Shown piece after piece: positions 7,730-12,756 of a stretch of DNA of 12,756 bases; the first letter of the stretch is position 1, and every line of letters begins with the position of its first letter. The position numbers and the translations under genes are program-made. The stretch is taken from contig JAOZLI010000003.1 in the NCBI GenBank assembly GCA_029934915.1, positions 1 through 12,756 of the forward strand, in the 5' to 3' direction. This DNA is from Desulfocapsa sp. (lineage in GTDB: Bacteria > Desulfobacterota > Desulfobulbia > Desulfobulbales > Desulfocapsaceae). The notes beneath the pieces were generated by a model. It was not told the DNA's origin, made no database searches, and was given only the letters and a program-made list of their open reading frames with translations.

Positions 7730-7907
7730 GAACGGGTAAAGAATAACATATAATTTATGCATCTCTGCTTCAGGCCGATTTTGGCCGTTTCTCAATCACA
7801 AACTCCTCGAATTAGCGCTGCTAGTTCTGTGGGTTTACTCAATCGTCGCAGCCAAACTCAACCTAAATCAGAGCGCCTAAATCACATGTTATTCTTTACC
7901 CGTTCCT
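7728..7907. mobile_element. MITE-like element with 22-bp inverted ends
   Basis: The block AGGAACGGGTAAAG... at 7728-7749 is matched base for base by its reverse complement at 7886-7907, giving 22-bp perfect inverted ends around about 136 bases. Resemblance continues inward imperfectly for roughly ten more bases. The interior has no coding frame of note. Such a non-coding unit of about 180 bp with long terminal inverted repeats resembles a miniature inverted-repeat transposable element. No clear target-site duplication is visible (TTA/TAA-like sequence flanks both ends). It lies exactly between two convergent genes, so it might instead serve as a long-range bidirectional RNA hairpin. Confidence 0.55.
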
Positions 7908-7920
7908 TAAGGGTTATTGC

Positions 7921-8832
7921 TTATTCATCCCTTTTCTGTTTTTTTGCATAATTGGCAGCTTCCATACCAGCCACACAACCTTCCCCCACGGCCTTTGCCA
8001 TCTGATAAGGATGGCCTGTGATATCACCAGCGGCGTACACTCCTGCGACATTGGTCTCAGTCTTTTTATTGGTATCGATATGACTCATGGTGTCCATATC
8101 AAGCTGAACCCCAAGCTCAAGTGCTAACTCCATGGCACCCTTTGCTCCAAGCTCGATAAAAACACCATCAAGCTCGATTGTATCCCCATTTTCCAGGGTT
8201 AGACTTTTCACATCCCCCTCCCCTACAATCTCGGAGACCCAGGTACCATTAATACTTTCCACTTCAGAACTTGTGAGTTTATCCTGTAATTCCTGAGAAG
8301 CTGTCAGCTCCTGATTAACAAGATAGACTTTTGAGGCATATCCGGTGAGTGTCAAGGCACCATCAATTGCGGCACTTGCATTTCCCACGACTGCAACCGT
8401 TGCATTTCTAAAAAAATTTGCATCACAATCAACACAATAGGATACTCCTCTGCCAAAAAATTCTTTTTCACCCGGAACTTTTAATTTTTTCCGGGATGTT
8501 CCATTGGCAAAAACAATACTTCTTGTACTCACCTGAATACCACTCTCAAGCTCCACCAGAAAACCATTTTCAGCCAAGTGCAGTTTTAAAACGTCATCAT
8601 CCATAACCTCCGCACCAAAACGTTTCACCTGGGCAATGCCAGCATCAAGAAGTTCTTTACCTGTTACAACACCATCCACGCAGGCATAATTCTCCACATG
8701 GGCAGTATACAGCGCACTTCTTTCAATTCGCCCTAGAAGCAACACATCGCATTTTTTCCTGACGGCATGAATAGCTGCCTGTATACCTGCTGGTCCTGCA
8801 CCGATAATAACTACATCTTTTTCGTTACTCAT
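7921..8832 (-). CDS. Thioredoxin-reductase-like flavoprotein without NADPH motifs
   Basis: A 303-residue protein of thioredoxin reductase length. FAD-binding GAGPAG is at residues 11-16, the C-terminal FAD motif AAGDITGHPYQMAKAVGEG is at 267-285, and the redox-active pair is Cys133-Val-Asp-Cys136, in place of the usual CATC. The second nucleotide fold, normally GxGxxA plus an HRR-type motif that selects NADPH, instead reads VVGNASAAIDGAL (148-160) and YLVNQELTAS (170-179), so neither the glycine pattern nor the arginines are there. This suggests an enzyme that takes electrons from a donor other than NADPH, such as ferredoxin or another flavin or disulfide partner, as in ferredoxin-dependent or diflavin members of the superfamily. 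That assignment is inference. The start has a GGAG box at 8840-8843. It is divergent from the ketosynthase gene. Confidence 0.85.
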   Translation of the reverse strand: MSNEKDVVIIGAGPAGIQAAIHAVRKKCDVLLLGRIERSALYTAHVENYACVDGVVTGKELLDAGIAQVKRFGAEVMDDDVLKLHLAENGFLVELESGIQVSTRSIVFANGTSRKKLKVPGEKEFFGRGVSYCVDCDANFFRNATVAVVGNASAAIDGALTLTGYASKVYLVNQELTASQELQDKLTSSEVESINGTWVSEIVGEGDVKSLTLENGDTIELDGVFIELGAKGAMELALELGVQLDMDTMSHIDTNKKTETNVAGVYAAGDITGHPYQMAKAVGEGCVAGMEAANYAKKQKRDE

Positions 8833-9037
8833 CTCTGTACTCCATTTTCAATCATATAATATTTATAAAAAGATATGCCCAACGTAAAGTTACAAGCATT
8901 CTTCTTGAATTTTCCGTTCATTTGTCATAAATTTAGCAGACCTGTTTGAGAATTAAGATAACGCTACCATCAACCAGGCAATAAAGAATCTAATTACGCA
9001 CTATAACCAGACACTCAACATCCGTCAATCTGACACC
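8833..9037. promoter_or_regulatory. Divergent intergenic region with presumed promoters
   Basis: This 205-bp spacer must drive both the minus-strand flavoprotein and the plus-strand lipid cluster. A TATGAT hexamer on the minus strand at 8851-8856 and a TATAAC on the plus strand at 9002-9007 are candidate -10 elements, but neither has a convincing -35. No good ribosome binding site precedes the ketosynthase ATG. Confidence 0.35.
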
Positions 9038-10276
9038 ATGGACATACAAAATCATAGAATAGTTATCACAGGAGTAGGACTTGCAGCTCCTGGCGCAGAC
9101 AACCTGACAAGTTTTCGTAAACAAGTACTTGCCGGCACCAGTAAAATTACAGAGGTTGACCTGCGTTATTTTGGCAAAGCTCCAGCTGGAATCTGTAGCT
9201 TTGACGAAACCCGTTACAGAAAAAAGAAGGAAAATAAACGCGGCACCCGTGCCGGTTGTTTAGGCGTTTACTGTGCCAATGAAGCATTGGTTGATGCCGG
9301 ACTTTCCATTGATCATTATAAGCGTGCCCGCATTGGTGTGTACACCGGGCTGACAGAACACGGTACCATAGAAACTGAGAACGAAGTCTATAATATCAGC
9401 CAATATGACTATAACGTCGATTACTGGACACATCATCATAATCCTCGTACAGTTCTAAACAACCCGGCAGGCGAAATAACCATGAATCTTGGGATCACCG
9501 GCCCTCATTACTCAATTGGTGCTGCCTGTGCTGCCGGTAACGCTTCACTTATTCAGGGTGTGCAGATGATGCGCCTTGGCGAAGTGGATATGGCTCTTGC
9601 AGGTGGAATCTCAGAATCCACTGGATCTTTTGGTATTTTTGCTAGCTTTAAAGCTCAAGGAGCTTTAGGAACAGCTGAAGATCCAAGACAAGCCTGCAAA
9701 CCCTTCGACATGTCCAGAAACGGCATAGTTGTCTCAGAAGGTGCGTGTATTTATGTCCTTGAAACCCTGGAGAACGCATTAAAACGTGGGGCGAAAATCT
9801 ATGCTGAAATTGTCGGGTATGCCATGAATTCAGATGCCCGTGATTACGTCTTGCCCTTTAGTGAACGCCAGACAGAATGCATGCAACTGGCTCTGGATAG
9901 AGCAGACATGAAACCTGAAGATATTGATATTTTAAATACCCATGCCACAGGGACCAAACAGGGTGATATTGAAGAATGTAAAGCCATTCGAGAACTCTTC
10001 AGTGACACAAAGAATACGTATATAAACAACACAAAATCCATTATCGGCCATGCCATGGGAGCCGCAGGCGTTCTTGAACTAGCCGGAAACCTTCCCGCTT
10101 TTTCTGATAATTACGTCCACCCCACCATCAACGTGACAAACCTTGATCCTGAATGTGAGATGAACAATCTAGTCCTGAATGAAGCTATTCAACTGGATTC
10201 TGTGGATACAATCCTTAACAACTCTTTTGGAATGGTCGGGATCAACTCTGTAATAATTGTGAAAAAGCACAGTTAA
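9038..10276 (+). CDS. FabF-like beta-ketoacyl-ACP synthase
   Basis: A 412-residue condensing enzyme of full FabF length that should elongate an ACP-bound acyl chain by decarboxylative Claisen condensation. The catalytic residues are present: nucleophile Cys164 in SIGAACAAGNAS, His302 in NTHATGTKQGD, Lys333 and His338 in NTKSIIGHAMGAAG. The C-terminal loop, NSFGFGGTN in housekeeping FabF, here reads NSFGMVGIN (395-403), and the segment around 115-142 (YNISQYDYNVDYWTHHHNPRTVL) is also distinctive, so this looks like a specialised ketosynthase and not the housekeeping copy. It heads a cluster with an ACP and two CrtI-like oxidoreductases, which suggests a secondary lipid or polyene product. Substrate and chain length cannot be read from sequence. 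Confidence 0.9.
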   Translation: MDIQNHRIVITGVGLAAPGADNLTSFRKQVLAGTSKITEVDLRYFGKAPAGICSFDETRYRKKKENKRGTRAGCLGVYCANEALVDAGLSIDHYKRARIGVYTGLTEHGTIETENEVYNISQYDYNVDYWTHHHNPRTVLNNPAGEITMNLGITGPHYSIGAACAAGNASLIQGVQMMRLGEVDMALAGGISESTGSFGIFASFKAQGALGTAEDPRQACKPFDMSRNGIVVSEGACIYVLETLENALKRGAKIYAEIVGYAMNSDARDYVLPFSERQTECMQLALDRADMKPEDIDILNTHATGTKQGDIEECKAIRELFSDTKNTYINNTKSIIGHAMGAAGVLELAGNLPAFSDNYVHPTINVTNLDPECEMNNLVLNEAIQLDSVDTILNNSFGMVGINSVIIVKKHS

Positions 10277-10466
10277 ACAACGCCTTAATCCAACGATACC
10301 AGTTTTTTCAAAAAACTTGTTAAAAAGTATATCCAGGTATGGTATAAGAGGAAGTTTTCCTAGGAAACTATATAAGTTTTTAGTAAAACAGAATTAGGGA
10401 ATTGGAAAAAACAACGTACCAAAATTACACAGATTCCCCCAAGGCCCTTGCCGGAGAATATAGAAT
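10277..10466 (+). other. AT-rich gap between ketosynthase and ACP genes
   Basis: A 190-bp non-coding spacer inside an otherwise compact cluster. It holds an imperfect palindrome centred on CCTAGG at about 10353-10369 and a TATAAG at 10342-10347 that could belong to an internal promoter. I see no terminator: the TTTTTTCAAAAAA self-complementary stretch at 10304-10316 is AT-only. Confidence 0.35.
10453..10456 (+). promoter_or_regulatory. Ribosome binding site of the ACP gene
   Basis: GGAG ten bases before the ATG at 10467, a slightly long but usable spacing. It supports the chosen ACP start. Confidence 0.45.
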
Positions 10467-10718
10467 ATGACACGTGATGCAATTAAGGATCTGATCCTTG
10501 AAATTATAGAAGATATTGACGAAGATGCCGATTTCGATACTCTTCAGGCAAACCAGCCTCTGCGCGACCAGCTTGACCTTGATTCCATGGATTTTCTTGA
10601 TATCGTGATGGAGTTAAGGAAGCGTCATAAATTACAAATTCCCGAGGAAGATTACCCTGAGCTTGCCAGCCTTGACTCCTGCGTGAACTACCTGGAACCA
10701 CTTTTGAAAAACGCGTAA
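10467..10718 (+). CDS. Acyl carrier protein
   Basis: An 83-residue acidic, all-helical carrier protein. The phosphopantetheine attachment site is Ser40 in LDLDSMDFLDIV, a close match to the usual DSL/DSM motif at the start of helix II. Net acidity (EIIEDIDEDADFD near the N-terminus) is typical. As a dedicated second carrier inside a ketosynthase cluster it is expected to hold the growing chain while the ketosynthase and the two downstream flavoproteins act on it. It is followed after only six bases by the first oxidoreductase gene, so the two are co-translated. It differs from housekeeping AcpP in its unusual C-terminal half (KLQIPEEDYPELASLDSCVNYL), pointing to partner specificity. Confidence 0.9.
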   Translation: MTRDAIKDLILEIIEDIDEDADFDTLQANQPLRDQLDLDSMDFLDIVMELRKRHKLQIPEEDYPELASLDSCVNYLEPLLKNA

Positions 10719-10724
10719 CCACAC

Positions 10725-12110
10725 GTGCACGTCCCACTTATTATTATCGGCGGCGGTCTTTCGGGGCTTGCCGCCGGTCTTCGTTTTGCCCGCTTCCTGC
10801 CAGATGTTCTTATCCTTGAAAAGCATTCCCGTCTTGGTGGCCTGAACTCCTATTATTACCGAAACAACCGTCTTTTTGAAACCGGCCTTCATGCAATTAC
10901 CAATTTTGCCGAGCCAAAAGATAAGAAAGCACCCCTCAACCGATTACTCAGACAGTTAAAAATTAAACGAAAAGAGCTCGACCTACACGAGCAAAACAGG
11001 AGTGAAATTCATTTTCTGAACCAGGAATCCCTGCTGTTTTCAAATGACTTTACCCTGTTTTGTAATGAAATTTCAGAAAAATTCCCTAACAGCTTTGCAG
11101 GATTCAATGAACTCCTCAATATAATAGACGAATACGACCCCTTTGCCCCACGTGATTTCATTTCTGCCAGAACTATTATCCTGGAAAAACTGCATGATCA
11201 ATTACTAACTGATATGCTTCTTTGCCCACTCATGTATTACGGTTCCTCCATAGAAAATGATATGGATTTTGGCCAGTTTGTTATTATGTTTCGGGCAATT
11301 TTTCAAGAAGGGATGTTCAGACCTGGCGGTACAATCAAAGATCTTCTTGATTTACTGACAAATCATTACCAAACTCATGGTGGTAAATTACGAACAAAAG
11401 CCGGAGTCAAACGTATCATCAAGGATGGGAAAAAAGCGGTGGCTGTCGAGCTAGAGGATGGAGAGCAAATTCAATGTGATTTTCTCCTTTCAACAATAGG
11501 TTCCGACGAGACCTTTAACCTGCTGGATACTCCCTCACCGATTAAAGATATGCCACGATTGGGATTTGTGGAAACCATTTTTGAACTCTCGCCGGAAACA
11601 AAACTTAACAAAAACGGTAACAATACCATCATCTTTTTTAATAACGGTACCACTTTTAATTACGCAAAACCCACTGACCGGGTAGATTTCAATTCGGGCG
11701 TTATCTGCATGCCACAAAACTTTCAAAACCTTGACGTACGGCCGTACAAAGAAGTTCGAACCACTCATCTGGCCAATTACGATGAATGGAAATCATTAAG
11801 TCATGATAAGGCTCTATACACAGCGGCAAAAGATGAAACAGCAGCAGCGTCTCTCCCTGTTGCCGAGAAAATCCTTGGTAATTTTGGCAAAAACATAGTA
11901 TATCGTGACACTTTTACACCACTAACAATTGAGCGTTTCACGACTAAAAAACATGGTGCGATTTACGGGAACCCCATAAAAATAAAAAATGGCGATATTG
12001 GCTATACCAACCTCTTCCTGGCAGGTACGGATCAGGGTTTTTTAGGCATTGTCGGCTCCATGCTCAGTGGCGTTTCCATAGTTAATCAACATATTTTGCC
12101 TCGTATCTAA
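10725..12110 (+). CDS. CrtI/phytoene-desaturase-like FAD oxidoreductase
   Basis: A 461-residue flavoprotein starting at a GTG six bases after the ACP stop. The N-terminal FAD fold is LIIIGGGLSGLAAG (GGGLSG at residues 9-14), with the ribose-binding Glu32 and the RLGGLNS motif at 36-42. The C-terminus NLFLAGTDQGFLGIVGSMLSG (around 427-447) is the second FAD-contact motif of the CrtI-like desaturase/isomerase family. No membrane segment is evident. Its place directly behind the ACP suggests it oxidises or isomerises double bonds in the ACP-bound or released acyl chain and not a carotenoid, but that is inference. A second, distinct paralogue follows 30 bases later. Confidence 0.85.
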   Translation: MHVPLIIIGGGLSGLAAGLRFARFLPDVLILEKHSRLGGLNSYYYRNNRLFETGLHAITNFAEPKDKKAPLNRLLRQLKIKRKELDLHEQNRSEIHFLNQESLLFSNDFTLFCNEISEKFPNSFAGFNELLNIIDEYDPFAPRDFISARTIILEKLHDQLLTDMLLCPLMYYGSSIENDMDFGQFVIMFRAIFQEGMFRPGGTIKDLLDLLTNHYQTHGGKLRTKAGVKRIIKDGKKAVAVELEDGEQIQCDFLLSTIGSDETFNLLDTPSPIKDMPRLGFVETIFELSPETKLNKNGNNTIIFFNNGTTFNYAKPTDRVDFNSGVICMPQNFQNLDVRPYKEVRTTHLANYDEWKSLSHDKALYTAAKDETAAASLPVAEKILGNFGKNIVYRDTFTPLTIERFTTKKHGAIYGNPIKIKNGDIGYTNLFLAGTDQGFLGIVGSMLSGVSIVNQHILPRI

Positions 12111-12140
12111 AAGTTAACTTTATCTACTCATTTTCCTACT

Positions 12141-12756
12141 ATGCCAGTTTCATTTGCAAAAGCATCCCTTGAAAAAAATTATGATGTGATCATTATCGGC
12201 TCCGGTCTTGGTGGACTCACATCTGCTAATCGTCTTGCCTATTGCGGCTACAAAGTCCTGCTCCTTGAATTTCATACCCAACTAGGCGGACTGGCCACGT
12301 GGTTTAAACGAAAAGGTCATATTTTTGATATTTCTCTGCACGGATTTCCTTACGGAATGGTTAAAACCTGTAAGAAATACTGGAACAAAGAAATAATGAA
12401 CTCCATTGTTCAACTCAAAAACATTGTCTTTGATAATCCTCAATTCCATTTAGAAACGACCTTTGATCGCCAGGATTTTACAGAAAAATTAAACAAACAA
12501 TTTAAAATTCCCGAATCCACGATTGATGCATTCTTCAATCGTGTGGCCGGTATGAATTTTTATGACGACCGGTCCATGACCACCAGGGAACTGTTTGAAG
12601 AATTTTTCCCGGGGCGTAGTGACGTCCATCGCCTCCTTATGGAGCCTATCAGTTACGCCAACGGTTCGACCCTCGACGACCCTGCAATCACTTATGGTAT
12701 CGTTTTTTCAAATTTTATGAACAAAGGGGTTTTTACTTTTGAGGGCGGTACCGACA
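12141..12756 (+). CDS. Second CrtI-like FAD oxidoreductase, 3' end beyond window
   Basis: The first 205 codons of another phytoene-desaturase-family flavoprotein, read directly from the sequence. The ATG at 12141 is followed by a short leader and then [20 protein letters not shown] (FAD motif GSGLGG at residues 20-25), the Glu at 43, and [20 protein letters not shown], where relatives place the substrate-channel entrance. The frame is open to the window end. No obvious ribosome binding site lies in the 30-base gap after the previous gene, so it probably relies on coupling. It is clearly different in sequence from the preceding oxidoreductase, so the two likely catalyse separate steps or form a heteromer. 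Confidence 0.85.
   Translation, partial: MPVSFAKASLEKNYDVIIIGSGLGGLTSANRLAYCGYKVLLLEFHTQLGGLATWFKRKGHIFDISLHGFPYGMVKTCKKYWNKEIMNSIVQLKNIVFDNPQFHLETTFDRQDFTEKLNKQFKIPESTIDAFFNRVAGMNFYDDRSMTTRELFEEFFPGRSDVHRLLMEPISYANGSTLDDPAITYGIVFSNFMNKGVFTFEGGTD

Noticed and set aside
7728..7907. Integron attC site
   Set aside because: No GTTRRRY core pair in the required arrangement and no cassette-like gene order; the long perfect ends fit a MITE better.
7757..7951. Open frame of 64 codons inside the inverted-repeat element
   Set aside because: Low-complexity composition, no ribosome binding site, and it runs into the convergent flavoprotein gene.
10303..10317. GTTTTTTCAAAAAAC as a terminator after the ketosynthase gene
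   Set aside because: The stem is almost all A-T with a one-base loop, too weak and too tight for an intrinsic terminator.
10632..10892. Minus-strand open frames across the ACP and oxidoreductase start
   Set aside because: They oppose strongly recognisable ACP and FAD-binding sequences and have no start signals or family resemblance.

Overview
The window looks like accessory plus lipid-metabolism DNA from a sulfur-metabolising Desulfobacterota, probably of the Desulfobulbales. That is inference from gene style: moderate GC content, a small Cys-rich protein of a type I remember from that group, and a ketosynthase/ACP/CrtI-like oxidoreductase cluster. There is no rRNA or other hard taxonomic marker here.

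Positions 1-5852 (minus strand) hold one tightly packed operon transcribed toward position 1. In transcription order it encodes an SNF2-family helicase resembling DISARM DrmD, an adenine-specific DNA methylase of the large type III Mod-like family, an ABC-type AAA ATPase, a DUF4276 protein with TOPRIM-like motifs, and the start of a DEAD/DEAH helicase of the type III Res-like class, which runs off the window. This is a phage-defence layout, but most of it is broken. The helicase has lost the segment carrying Walker A, and its C-terminal coiled coil is out of frame after an A6 run. The methylase keeps both ends but has lost its whole catalytic core through an in-frame internal deletion. The DEAD/DEAH gene is out of frame after an A7 run six codons from its start. 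Only the ATPase and DUF4276 genes look fully intact, with strong ribosome binding sites. They may be a self-contained nested defence pair that outlived its host operon.

Positions 5853-6892 are a boundary zone. It is AT-rich spacer, followed by a pair of inverted REP-like sequences (REPIN), followed by the frameshifted and truncated remnant of a dihydrolipoamide dehydrogenase gene. Positions 6893-7729 encode an outer-membrane-type lipoprotein and a 63-residue four-cysteine protein. A roughly 180-bp element with 22-bp perfect inverted ends, MITE-like in form, fills the gap to the next, convergent gene. That gene (7921-8832, minus) encodes a thioredoxin-reductase-like flavoprotein with a CVDC active site but without the usual NADPH-binding motifs.

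Positions 9038-12756 (plus) are the left part of a biosynthetic cluster: a FabF-like ketosynthase, an acyl carrier protein, and two consecutive CrtI/phytoene-desaturase-like FAD oxidoreductases, the second cut by the window end. Together they suggest building and then desaturating or isomerising an ACP-bound acyl chain. The gene set recalls clusters proposed for ladderane and polyunsaturated hydrocarbon synthesis, but the product cannot be read from this window. No CRISPR array, tRNA or rRNA was seen.
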